NCBI RefSeq assembly: GCF_017115085.1
Contig: NZ_JABXKJ010000084.1
Coordinates: 1 to 40,841 of the forward strand
Direction of reading: 5' to 3'
Source of the DNA: Nostoc sp. NMS7
Lineage (GTDB): Bacteria > Cyanobacteriota > Cyanobacteriia > Cyanobacteriales > Nostocaceae
Length of the DNA stretch: 40,841 nucleotides
Shown here one piece after another: positions 15,879-23,845 of this stretch; position 1 is the first letter of the stretch, and the number at the start of each line of letters is the position of its first letter. Under the pieces are notes generated by a model that made no database searches, was not told the origin of the DNA, and worked only from the letters and a program-made list of their open reading frames with translations. The translations under genes and the position numbers were made by a program.

Positions 15879-16700
15879 ATGTACCAAACAGATCCACCCT
15901 TACCGCCCAGCCAAGTCCTGCCGACAATGTATGATCTGCCCAGTGAAGAACCTTTAGATATGGACTTACCGGAACAGATGCATCCTCGTCCACCAAGGGA
16001 AACCATGCCGACAATGTATGATCTTCCTAGTGAAGACCCAGAGGAGCCTGGTTTGCCGGACGAATTCCACGACTTTCAACCCCAATTATTACGCGAAACC
16101 TGTAAACCGCCAAATTACCCAACTGGGGAAATGTTTATTGGCACAGATTTAAATCTGTATTACGATGCCCGTCATCGATTGTGGCATAAAAGACCAGATT
16201 GGTTTTTGGTATTAGGTGCATCTCGTGCCCAACAACAACAAGATATGCGCCTGAGCTATGTTGTTTGGCAAGAGGGAATTGCCCCATTTTTAGTAGTTGA
16301 ATTACTCTCACCCGGTACAGAAGCCGAAGATTTAGGACAAACATTCAGGGATGCCAACAAGCCGCCAACAAAATGGTTGGTGTATGAACAGAGTTTGCGA
16401 ATTCCTTACTATATCGTCTTTGACCGCTATCAAAATCAATTGCGAGTGTTTCAATTAACCGCAACACGATATCAACCAGTAGAAGTTCCAGAACAAAAGT
16501 TTTGGTTAACAGAACTGGAATTAGGCTTAGGGGTATGGAGCGGGAGTTATCAGCAAACAGAAGGTTTATGGCTGCGTTGGTACGATGCTACAGGTAATTG
16601 GATTGCCACACCGGAGGAACGAGCCGAACACCAGAGTCAACGGGCAGAACGATTAGCAGAAAGATTGCGATCGCTCGGTGTTGATCCAGATGATTTGTAA
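15879..16700 (+). CDS. Uma2 family (DUF820) protein with repeated proline-rich N terminus
   Basis: The 273-residue protein carries the Uma2/DUF820 fold from about residue 75. The nuclease-like strand reads APFLVVELLSPGTE near 140, and the basic, Gln/Arg-rich coiled tail RAEHQSQRAERLAERLRSLG is common in the long subclass. The first 60 residues hold a tandem motif, PTMYDLPSE, twice, separated by Pro/Glu-rich linker. The copies are also similar at DNA level (15919 and 16008), showing a local duplication. ATG 15879 is used rather than the upstream TTG 15861. It is the first gene of the accessory island. Confidence 0.85.
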   Translation: MYQTDPPLPPSQVLPTMYDLPSEEPLDMDLPEQMHPRPPRETMPTMYDLPSEDPEEPGLPDEFHDFQPQLLRETCKPPNYPTGEMFIGTDLNLYYDARHRLWHKRPDWFLVLGASRAQQQQDMRLSYVVWQEGIAPFLVVELLSPGTEAEDLGQTFRDANKPPTKWLVYEQSLRIPYYIVFDRYQNQLRVFQLTATRYQPVEVPEQKFWLTELELGLGVWSGSYQQTEGLWLRWYDATGNWIATPEERAEHQSQRAERLAERLRSLGVDPDDL

Positions 16701-16710
16701 CTTGATTGGC

Positions 16711-16822
16711 AGGCGATGCCTTCTCTACGAGACCCTTCTCTACGAGACCCTTCGGCAAGCTCAGGGCATCGCGCTGCGCGAACGGCCGGCTTCTCTACGA
16801 GAGGCTACGCCAACGCCTACGC
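16711..16822. repeat. Cluster of dispersed GC-rich repeats, copy B
   Basis: This contains the exact second copy (16735-16786) of the 52-bp block at 116-167. It is preceded by a partial duplicate of its first part and followed by a related CTTCTCTACGAGAGGCTACG segment. The nested partial copies suggest repeated expansion at one site. No gene is present. Confidence 0.8.
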
Positions 16823-16829
16823 TTTTAAG

Positions 16830-16862
16830 TGAAAGGCAAATGTTCTGCTTGTGGTACTGTAT
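16830..16862. repeat. 33-bp dispersed repeat (pair with 18673-18705)
   Basis: TGAAAGGCAAATGTTCTG and the following 15 bases recur at 18673-18705 with two mismatches in 33. The two copies, like the 60-bp pair, flank the small-gene island, so the island may sit inside a partly duplicated intergenic unit. Confidence 0.75.
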
Positions 16863-16934
16863 TACAGCCCTAAACAGTATTGGGCTGTTCAAAATTGCTC
16901 TAAAATATAAGAGGTGCTAATTTGGACAGTTGAG

Positions 16935-17171
16935 ATGACTTCCCAAACACGGGATATAACTGAGACATTAATTGCCCAACTCCAAACTCTACCACCAGAG
17001 CAACAACAGATGGTGGCAAATTTTGTTGAATTTCTAGCTCAGAAACACGCCCAATCCCAACCTAGTCAGAACCGAAAAAAGCGGCGCGTTGCTGGATTGC
17101 ATGAAGGTATGGGTTGGATTAGTGACGATTTTAATCAGCCTTTACCAGATGAATTTTGGATGGGTGAGTGA
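16935..17171 (+). CDS. VapB-like antitoxin (DUF2281 type)
   Basis: About 78 residues. The N-terminal helix LIAQLQTLPPEQQQMVANFV is the DUF2281/VapB-type opening, and the basic C-terminal tail runs through KKRRVAGLHEGMGWISDDF to LPDEFW, the usual toxin-binding end in cyanobacterial PIN partners. ATG 16935 is chosen; seven residues upstream of it are not family-like. The stop overlaps the toxin ATG by one base (TGATG), the usual coupling. It appears intact while the toxin is cut short. Confidence 0.82.
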   Translation: MTSQTRDITETLIAQLQTLPPEQQQMVANFVEFLAQKHAQSQPSQNRKKRRVAGLHEGMGWISDDFNQPLPDEFWMGE

Positions 17172-17308
17172 TGAATTTTCTTTTAGACACTCATACATTA
17201 ATTTGGTGGTCAATAGACCCCATAAAGCTTTCAGAGCCAGCAAGAACCTTATTGGATAATGAAAACAACACTCTATTTTTAAATTTTGAATCATCAGTTT
17301 TTGTGTAA
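17171..17308 (+). pseudogene. VapC-like PIN-domain toxin, truncated
   Basis: Translation begins MNFLLDTHTLIWWSIDP, with the first catalytic aspartate of PIN nucleases at residue 6, and continues with KLSEPARTLLDNENNTLFL. After about 38 residues the family likeness ends and a TAA stops the frame at 45 codons. Normal members have 125-135 residues and three further acidic ligands, all missing here. The next 119 bases contain no recoverable remainder that I can recognise with confidence. The toxin should be inactive. Confidence 0.85.
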
Positions 17309-17427
17309 TACTACAGATAATTTTGAGAGAGCAATTGATTAAAAATGAACCTAAAGTCAACTGATAATGAATAAAACCTTGCTGAGATTAAAATAGGTAT
17401 TAGGCAGTTATAAAAAAACAGTCGATT

Positions 17428-17847
17428 ATGGAAGAATTATTATTGTTACGTCAACTTATTGAAGAAAAGCAATATGAGAAAGCTTTAGAAGTTGTAGATG
17501 AACTTGAAGAAATGTCAAGGGAAGATAAATTAAATAAGATTTATAGCTATGCGGTAATTTTGTTGTTGCATTTAATTAAGCAAGAGGCTGAAAAACGCAG
17601 TACCCGTTATTGGGAGTTTTCTATTTATAATGCCAGCAAAGAAATTAAAAGGGTTAATAAACGGAGAAAATCAGGTGGATGTTATGCCAATGAAGAAGAA
17701 TTAAAGGAAATTTTAACTGATGCCTTTGATACAGCGCTTAAAAAAGCAGCATTAGAAGCTTTGGAAGGTATATATACAGATAATGAACTCAAGGAAAAGA
17801 TTGAAGAAGGCCAAATTAAAAGTAAAGCCGTTAGTCTAATTTGCTAA
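17428..17847 (+). CDS. DUF29-related small helical protein
   Basis: This 139-residue, charged and wholly helical protein opens MEELLLLRQLIEEKQYEKAL and continues with MSREDKLNKIYSYAVILLLHLIKQ and NKRRKSGGCYANEEEL, which match a cyanobacterial DUF29 subclass as I recall it. The biochemical role is unknown. The family is highly expanded in Nostocales and is often near toxin-antitoxin and Uma2 genes, as here. The start has no strong ribosome site. Confidence 0.75.
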   Translation: MEELLLLRQLIEEKQYEKALEVVDELEEMSREDKLNKIYSYAVILLLHLIKQEAEKRSTRYWEFSIYNASKEIKRVNKRRKSGGCYANEEELKEILTDAFDTALKKAALEALEGIYTDNELKEKIEEGQIKSKAVSLIC

Positions 17848-17980
17848 TTGATCATTTGGTCTTTTTGAGGTGAAAATTTTATCACTAGGGCGTGAAAGCT
17901 ATAATCCCAACCTTGAGGAGCGATCGCCATTAAAGCACTATACTGAAAAAAGGCAGTGACTAAGGGGAAAAGGAAAAGTT

Positions 17981-18454
17981 ATGCTAACCCAATCCACAAC
18001 TGAGAAATTATACAACCAAGACTTTTGCCTTTGGGTCGAGACAACTGTCCAGCAATTAGAATTGAAGCAATTTGAGACAATAGACTGGGAAAATTTGATT
18101 GAGGAGATCAAAGACTTGAGTGGGAGTCAAAAGCGAGCTTTAGAGAGCTTATTAAGCCGACTCCTTGAACATCTGCTCAAGATAGAATATTGGAAATCAG
18201 AATATCAAGATAATTCCAATCACTGGAAAGGCGAGATTCGAGCCTTCCGTAAACAAATCAAAAAGTTGCTGAAAGTAAGTCCTAGTCTTAGACCTTATTT
18301 AGAAGATATATTTGAAGAATGTTATCAGGATGCGAGAGAAATTGTAGCTGATGTAACAGCACTCTCTCTCGATACTTTGCCAATGAGTCCTATTGCCAGT
18401 TTAGAACAGGTATTAGACGAAAATTGGTTGCCAAAAACTTCTACTGGACTGTAA
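17981..18454 (+). CDS. DUF29 family protein
   Basis: The 157-residue protein has the full DUF29 pattern: YNQDFCLWVETTVQQL at the start, then WENLIEEIKDLSGSQKRALES, LLSRLLEHLLKIEYW, WKGEIRAFRKQIKKLL and the C-terminal LPMSPIASLEQVLDENWLP. Function is unknown; the family is widespread in cyanobacteria and other bacteria. AAGGAAAAG directly upstream supports ATG 17981. It is the last gene of the accessory island before the second polysaccharide run. Confidence 0.9.
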   Translation: MLTQSTTEKLYNQDFCLWVETTVQQLELKQFETIDWENLIEEIKDLSGSQKRALESLLSRLLEHLLKIEYWKSEYQDNSNHWKGEIRAFRKQIKKLLKVSPSLRPYLEDIFEECYQDAREIVADVTALSLDTLPMSPIASLEQVLDENWLPKTSTGL

Positions 18455-19016
18455 TTTAGATAAGTTTTCATCATAAAGTTGCAATATAAATATGTATATA
18501 AAAACCCTGAAGGTGATCACATTTGCTACTATAAGGATTTACGGAAAATGCAACAGCATTATCCCTAGTGGTCAATTAGCAAGTCACTAACAGAAATTTT
18601 TATAGCAGTTCTCATTTGGATGCAACACATAGTAGACACCTAAGCGATCGCACTTCAAGAATATCCTCTGATTGAAAGGCAAATGTTCTGGTTGTCGTAC
18701 TGTATCATACTGCGATCACTCTCTAGATAAAACAGTCTTGAGAGCGATCGCCAGATTTGCAATAGGCTATTTATACGATGAGCTACGGCTATACTTCTCA
18801 AGTATAATTACAGAGTTTGTACATCTTCAAGTGGATATTTGTGATCGCATGAGTAAAATATAGTCGAGCGATCGCCTAATTCCTATTTCCTGAATAAAAT
18901 ATAATCGCAATTTTTTAAATGCAGCGATATCTACGATGGTCACTGAGCTTGCCGAAGTGCGGGCTACGCCTACGCTCTATATTTATACATTCACTAGAGA
19001 GAATTCATTAAAGAAA
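18455..19016. other. 562-bp intergenic region with dispersed repeats
   Basis: No convincing gene is present. It holds a TATAGCAGTTCTCATTTG motif (18603-18620) like the ends of the elements at 38881-39298, the second 33-bp repeat copy (18673-18705), several HIP1 sites, the second 60-bp repeat copy (18816-18875) and a 35-bp GC-rich relative of the 52-bp repeat (18939-18975). The frame that extends the next gene upstream to 18936 is made of this last repeat and is not protein-like. Confidence 0.7.
18816..18875. repeat. Diverged 60-bp dispersed repeat, copy 2
   Basis: Homologous to 15708-15766. Shared blocks include AAGTGGATA, GATCGCATGAGT and GAGCGATCGC. It lies just upstream of the GT2 gene. 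Confidence 0.7.
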
Positions 19017-20075
19017 ATGGCAATTGTTAACACTGGTTTGACATTAAAAGATTTACCTACACCACCTGAAGGTAGAACTGGCTGGCCTTGGACAGAACAG
19101 ACAGAACCATTGCCAGATAAAATGCCTGATAGTTCTGAGTGGCCACGCATTAGTATAGTTACTCCTAGCTATAACCAGGGACAGTTTATTGAGGAAACTA
19201 TCCGTTCAGTATTGCTGCAAGGTTATTCAAATCTTGAGTACATCATCATTGATGGTGGCAGTACTGATAATTCAGTTGAGATTATTAATAAATATGAACA
19301 GTACCTATCCTATTGGATCAGCGAACCCGACGGCGGTCAGTCAAATGCTCTGAATAAAGGTTTCCACAGAGCTACGGGTAATTTAGTTGGATGGCAGAAC
19401 TCAGATGATTATTATCTCCCCAAAGCCTTTCTATATGCTGCACAGGCTTTAGCTATTTTTGATGAAGCTGATGTTTTTTACGGAAACGCCAACTATATTG
19501 ATGCAAGTGGAAACATCATCTTTACTGCTCAAATAAGCCAATTTGATTTCAAAAATATGATCCCTTGGCAATGTATATTAAATCAGTCAACTTTCTTTAC
19601 AAGGCAGATATTCCAAAATGGTAATTTTATTGATGAAACTAAAGAACATATTATGGATTATGAATTTTTTTGGCGGTTAGCATTAGCAAATTATAAGTTC
19701 AAATTTATTCCTGAGATAGTAGCTAATTTTAGACAACACTCACAAGCCAAGGGAGCTACACAAACAGAAATCGCAGAGCAAGAGTTTTTTCAAATGTATA
19801 AATTTCTTTATACCGAAGCTAGTTTGGAATCAGATGTTAAAGAAAAACTCTTATTTTGTATGCGCGATTGCTGTTTAAATGATTTCGCAAAATTAAGGCT
19901 AAGTATTTTTCGCCAGCGCGTTAAAGAAGTAGCTGCAATAAAAGGTTTCAATTATCTCTGTCCGATTTTAATTATCAAATATTTCATTTCGCTAATAGGA
20001 GCTAAAAATATTTTTTTACTAAAAAGCGTTAGAAATAAAATTCTATATTTTGATCAGAATGGAAAGTTATTCTAA
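19017..20075 (+). CDS. Glycosyltransferase family 2
   Basis: The 352-residue GT-A enzyme has the opening strand ISIVTPSYNQGQFIEETI near residues 50-65, then YIIIDGGSTDNSVEII, EPDGGQSNALNKGF and the metal-binding-type NSDDYYLP near 127. C-terminal features are NQSTFFTRQIF and MDYEFFWRLA, where the catalytic base of inverting GT2 enzymes is expected. The N-terminal 45 residues are a proline- and tryptophan-rich extension (PPEGRTGWPWTEQ) seen in a cyanobacterial and proteobacterial subclass. ATG 19017 is used because the frame upstream is repeat sequence. It opens the second polysaccharide run. Confidence 0.9.
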   Translation: MAIVNTGLTLKDLPTPPEGRTGWPWTEQTEPLPDKMPDSSEWPRISIVTPSYNQGQFIEETIRSVLLQGYSNLEYIIIDGGSTDNSVEIINKYEQYLSYWISEPDGGQSNALNKGFHRATGNLVGWQNSDDYYLPKAFLYAAQALAIFDEADVFYGNANYIDASGNIIFTAQISQFDFKNMIPWQCILNQSTFFTRQIFQNGNFIDETKEHIMDYEFFWRLALANYKFKFIPEIVANFRQHSQAKGATQTEIAEQEFFQMYKFLYTEASLESDVKEKLLFCMRDCCLNDFAKLRLSIFRQRVKEVAAIKGFNYLCPILIIKYFISLIGAKNIFLLKSVRNKILYFDQNGKLF

Positions 20076-20087
20076 AAATTATAAGTC

Positions 20088-20290
20088 AATAATATCAGAT
20101 ATTATACCTTGTCCAAACGACTAGAAATCGCCATATACAATTCCAAAGGGGTAGAATTAATCGGTCGATTATCAGTAGATTAGCTAATAAGTTTCCCATA
20201 AATTATGAACAAAGATGGGCTTGGATTTGTCCAGCTTGGTATCTCTACTTTGAATTAGAGGTTATCAAATACAGCATACCTTTCAGCTAT
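20088..20290 (+). pseudogene. SAM methyltransferase C-terminal remnant (probable)
   Basis: Two adjoining frames read like one protein end: YTLSKRLEIAIYNSKGVELI and GRLSVD, then after a one-base shift near 20178, LANKFPINYEQRWAWICPAW and YLYFELEVIK. These resemble the C terminus of class I methyltransferases found in cyanobacterial polysaccharide loci (from memory). No start and no motif I are present. A single missing T in GATTA near 20178-20182 would explain the shift. Together with the palindrome at 20273-20321 this accounts for most of the 314-bp gap between two glycosyltransferases. Confidence 0.5.
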
Positions 20291-20321
20291 GAGGATGTAC
20301 CTCATAGCTGAAAGGTATGCT
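20273..20321. repeat. Perfect 22-bp inverted repeat (hairpin)
   Basis: Left arm 20273-20294 begins AGCATACCTTTCAGC and right arm 20300-20321 ends GCTGAAAGGTATGCT. All 22 positions are complementary around a 5-base loop ATGTA. No T-run follows on either side, so it is not a standard terminator. It lies 69 bases before the next ATG and could act as an RNA stability or processing element, or be a palindromic repeat insertion. Confidence 0.9.
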
Positions 20322-20389
20322 AGGAGAGGGGCAAGGAGAAAAACTATATTCCATAATAGCCGGAAGCGCTGTAAGTTAATTTTAATACT

Positions 20390-21481
20390 ATGAAAGTTAT
20401 TCACATTACCCCAACTTACTTTGACGAATCATCAATTATCGGTGGTGGCGAACGCTATCCCACTGAATTAGCGTCTTGGATGGCAAATTGTGTAGATACT
20501 ACTCTTGTAAGTTTTTCTTCACTGTGTAGAAATTATAGTCAAGGTAGTCTCAAAATCAAGACATATCCAGTTAAACACTTAATTCATGGTAACAAGATAA
20601 ATCCATTAAGTTTTAAATATCTATGCTCAATTATGAGCGCTGATATAGTACATATACACCATATTCATACTCTAGTTTCTGATCTGGGCTGTCTCATAGC
20701 TGGTTTGCTTGGTAAGCGAGTTTTTGTTACTGACTATGGCGGTGGAGGAAGCTTTGTATTGAACCAGAAACTACCAGTGTTTAGAGTCTATAAAAATGCG
20801 ATCGCCTATTCTCGCTTTGGTCTAGATTTTATCCCTGTTGAACTTCAAAAAAAAGCAGTTTTGATTAAAGGAGGTATTGATACAGATAAATTTTGTCCTG
20901 ATGCATCTTTAAAAAAAGAAAATAATATTTTGTATGTAGGTCGAATTTTACCTCACAAGGGCATTAACTATTTAATTGATGCATTCCGTCTGCTCAATCG
21001 TTCAGACTACAAACTAAAAATTATTGGAAGAGTCTACAGTGAAAAATTCTACCAAGACCTTAAACAGCAAGCAGATGGGCTGAATATAGAATTTGTTCAC
21101 GATGCGAATGATCAGCGATTATTACATGAGTATCGCACAGCAATGGTAACGGTTTTACCATCTGTTCACACCACCTGCTATGGCGACTACACTCCAGTTC
21201 CAGAATTAATGGGTTTTACTTTATTAGAATCCCAAGCGTGCGGAACTCCTGTGATCTGTACTGATGCTGGTGCAATGCATGAGTTTGTAGATGATGGTAA
21301 GACTGGGTTTGTTGTGCAGCAGAATTCTGGAGAAGCGATCGCTACTGCTTTGCGTCAACTCGTTAATTTATCTTCATTAGAATATGTAGAATGTCAAATG
21401 CATTGTCGTGAGTGGATAAATCCACTTAGTTGGTTAACGGTAGTGCAAAGACATTTAGATATTTACAAAGACGCTAATTAG
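20390..21481 (+). CDS. Glycosyltransferase family 4
   Basis: This 363-residue GT-B enzyme has an N-terminal IGGGERYPTELASWMA acceptor-binding loop, then a linker before NILYVGRILPHKGINYLIDAF near residue 183, the start of the donor domain. The E-x7-E segment is ELMGFTLLESQACGTPVI near 280, followed by DAGAMHEFVDDGKTGFVV. The order and spacing are typical of retaining GT4 enzymes. It is preceded by the 22-bp palindrome and followed after 32 bases by another GT4 gene, so the two are probably co-transcribed. Confidence 0.9.
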   Translation: MKVIHITPTYFDESSIIGGGERYPTELASWMANCVDTTLVSFSSLCRNYSQGSLKIKTYPVKHLIHGNKINPLSFKYLCSIMSADIVHIHHIHTLVSDLGCLIAGLLGKRVFVTDYGGGGSFVLNQKLPVFRVYKNAIAYSRFGLDFIPVELQKKAVLIKGGIDTDKFCPDASLKKENNILYVGRILPHKGINYLIDAFRLLNRSDYKLKIIGRVYSEKFYQDLKQQADGLNIEFVHDANDQRLLHEYRTAMVTVLPSVHTTCYGDYTPVPELMGFTLLESQACGTPVICTDAGAMHEFVDDGKTGFVVQQNSGEAIATALRQLVNLSSLEYVECQMHCREWINPLSWLTVVQRHLDIYKDAN

Positions 21482-21513
21482 TTTGTATATAATTTTTGGA
21501 TAAGGAGTTTTGA

Positions 21514-22614
21514 TTGCAATCACTTCGTATACTAATCGCTACATATTCACCACTTTCTGCTGAATTCGGTGCTGGTCAAATGGCAATCAATTTAGCAGAA
21601 GCATTACGGTTACAAGGACACGATGTTACTCTGTGGTCTCCTTATCCTATGCCTAATTTAAGAAGATGGTGGCAAGGTTTGCAAAGTATTCAATTAATGC
21701 AGTCAAAGCTAGATGCGTTTATTGCTACCCAGGAGCGATTCGATATAATTGATACCTCTGCCCACCTAATCACCAAACGGGTTGCTCAATCAGGGTTAGT
21801 AGTAGCTCGTAGTGTTCAGCCTCAAATTTTGTACATGCTATGTGATTTAAAGGATAAACCAGAAACGAGCCTAAAAGAGATTATTCTCCTGCCATTCGAT
21901 TATTTGTTTTTGATAACGGTAGTTATTTTACTAATGCAAGGTTGGCAAAGATCAAAATATATTCTTTGCCTCGGTAGTTTAGAACTTGAATGGATGAAGA
22001 AATGGTTTCCCTGGTGGAAGAGTAAATTAATTTCTTATGTCAATGCACTATCAAAAGCTGATCAAGTAGAACTCGCTAATATACGTCTAAATAGAAAAAA
22101 ACATGAAGGCGAAGGCATTCGCTTTCTGTGGATTGGTCGCTGGACTGCCCATAAAGGTATTCATGAACTAGTTGATTTTATCATTCAACGAGCAGCTTCG
22201 CACCCCAAAGATACTTTTACAATTGCTGGATGTGGTACTAATGCCAAGAAATATTTTTCACCTGAATTAATTCAATCGGGTAGGCTAAGAATTCTACCTT
22301 CATTTGAGAGAAACCAGCTTTACTCGTTACTTGCTAACCATGATGCTGGTTTATTTACAAGTAAAGTTGAGGGATGGGGATTAGTTTTGAATGAAATGTT
22401 AGAGTCTGGAATGCCTGTTTTTGCAAAACCTGCTGGTGGAGTAGCTGATTTACAAGAGTTCTTTAAGACTCTTATGACATTCCCACCTCCTCCGCAATTG
22501 ATGCCCGATATTATTAGCAGCTATACAGATGTAGATGATTATTATCGTAGATGTAGTTGGGAAACAATAGCGGAAAATTACATAACTAAAATTTTCAAAA
22601 AAATCAATTCTTAG
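21514..22614 (+). CDS. Glycosyltransferase family 4
   Basis: The 366-residue GT-B enzyme has an N-terminal SAEFGAGQMAINLAEALRLQ loop. A hydrophobic stretch near 130-145 may contact the membrane. The donor domain opens with RFLWIGRWTAHKGIHELVDF near 206, and the E-x7-E segment is EGWGLVLNEMLESGMPVFA near 285. Translation starts at TTG 21514: AAGGAG at 21502-21507 is well placed for it and there is no closer ATG. The C terminus is short after the donor site. Confidence 0.87.
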   Translation: MQSLRILIATYSPLSAEFGAGQMAINLAEALRLQGHDVTLWSPYPMPNLRRWWQGLQSIQLMQSKLDAFIATQERFDIIDTSAHLITKRVAQSGLVVARSVQPQILYMLCDLKDKPETSLKEIILLPFDYLFLITVVILLMQGWQRSKYILCLGSLELEWMKKWFPWWKSKLISYVNALSKADQVELANIRLNRKKHEGEGIRFLWIGRWTAHKGIHELVDFIIQRAASHPKDTFTIAGCGTNAKKYFSPELIQSGRLRILPSFERNQLYSLLANHDAGLFTSKVEGWGLVLNEMLESGMPVFAKPAGGVADLQEFFKTLMTFPPPPQLMPDIISSYTDVDDYYRRCSWETIAENYITKIFKKINS

Positions 22615-22673
22615 TAAATAAAAATTTTTCCTGATTGAAAATCAATTTAATGTCTTAGTTATTGCTTAAAAAT

Positions 22674-23498
22674 ATGAAAAAAATTAATTTTAAAGAAGAT
22701 TGGACTGAAAGTTGGAAATATAGTTATCCCTATGACTTACTCGAAGTTTATGAAGTTAAAAATCTGACAGGATATGCTCACGCATACGCAAATAGGCTTA
22801 AACACACATTAGAGTTAATTCAAAAAGTTGCCAAACCGGGAGCAAAAATTTTGGATATAGCTGCTGCACAAGGAAATTTTAGTTTGTCATTGGCAGAACT
22901 AGAATATGAAGTTACCTGGAATGATTTGCGAGAAGAACTTATTGATTACGTCAAATTGAAGTGGGAATCTGGCATTGTTCACTATGCACCAGGAAATATT
23001 TTTGACTTAAAATTTGACGCTCAATTTGATGTAGTTTTAATTGCTGAAGTAATTGAGCATGTAGCTCACCCTGATGATTTCTTGAAAAACATTGCCCAGA
23101 TGCTTAAACCAGGAGGTCATATCGTACTAAGCACACCTAACGGCGAATATTTCAAGAATCGTTTGCCCAGGTTTTCTGATTGTGCAGATCCGAGTCAGTA
23201 TGAAGCAATACAATTTAAGCCAAACTCGGACGGACATATTTTCTTACTCCACTTAGATGAAATAGAACAGTTGTCACATCAAGCAGGATTGGTTGTTAAG
23301 GAGACTCGGTTAGTTACTAATCCATTAACGAACGGTCATATCAAACTACATTATTTATTAAAACTATTACCAAAATCCTGGGTAGAAACTTGTGAAAAAC
23401 TAACTTGTTCCATGCCTTTAACGGTGAAGTGTAAATTGCACACAACTACAATTGCTTTATTAACTCAGTCAAAAAGTACCAATGAGATTTGCGGCTAA
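22674..23498 (+). CDS. Class I SAM-dependent methyltransferase
   Basis: The 274-residue protein has an N-terminal FKEDWTESWKYSYPYDLLE segment. Motif I is AKILDIAAAQGNFSLSLAE near residue 61, the next acidic strand is VTWNDLREEL, DVVLIAEVIEHVAHPDDFL follows, and MLKPGGHIVLSTPNGEYFK is the classic motif III of Methyltransf_11/23 enzymes. ATG 22674 is preferred over TTG 22662. Sugar methylation is likely from its place among glycosyltransferases. The following gene pair is on the other strand. Confidence 0.88.
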   Translation: MKKINFKEDWTESWKYSYPYDLLEVYEVKNLTGYAHAYANRLKHTLELIQKVAKPGAKILDIAAAQGNFSLSLAELEYEVTWNDLREELIDYVKLKWESGIVHYAPGNIFDLKFDAQFDVVLIAEVIEHVAHPDDFLKNIAQMLKPGGHIVLSTPNGEYFKNRLPRFSDCADPSQYEAIQFKPNSDGHIFLLHLDEIEQLSHQAGLVVKETRLVTNPLTNGHIKLHYLLKLLPKSWVETCEKLTCSMPLTVKCKLHTTTIALLTQSKSTNEICG

Positions 23499-23510
23499 GT
23501 CCAGAAATAT

Positions 23511-23834
23511 TTAAGCATTCATAATTTGCTCATTCGCTTGCTCAACAGAAACAGCATTAAGCTGTCCATAGTCTCCAGCATTACGCAAATCTTGGGCATC
23601 AATGAGAAATCTATGAAACTGAATTGGTACTTTACCAGTACGCGCAAAATTTCTTCCAAAAGCACTAATCACCCCAGCATGACTAGAGAAAGACATTCCT
23701 TCACCAATCAAAAAAGCTTCGGCAACGTAAAACATACTATAGTAAGCGCGAAAAGCAGCATAATCGGGATAGCTGTTCTCTAATAAAATTTTAGCGGCAG
23801 AAACACTTTGACGGGCTTTAAGTAATAAATCAAG
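23511..23834 (-). pseudogene. HEPN-domain protein (MNT/HEPN pair), start codon lost
   Basis: Reading minus from 23834, the frame gives LDLLLKARQSVSAAKILLEN, then AAFRAYYSMFYVAEAFLIGEG and SSHAGVISAFGR, ending near RNAGDYGQLNAV: a nearly complete PF05168-type HEPN domain. The frame meets a TAA at 23837-23835, and no ATG, GTG or TTG occurs until 23735, inside the domain. The first helix therefore cannot be translated normally, although a 74-residue product from 23735 is possible. The partner nucleotidyltransferase ends 11 bases upstream. In such pairs HEPN is usually the RNase-like toxin. Confidence 0.65.
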
Positions 23835-23845
23835 TTATTATGGTG

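Noticed and set aside
18672..18863. 63-codon plus-strand frame
   Set aside because: Built largely from dispersed repeats and HIP1 sites; no protein-like pattern.
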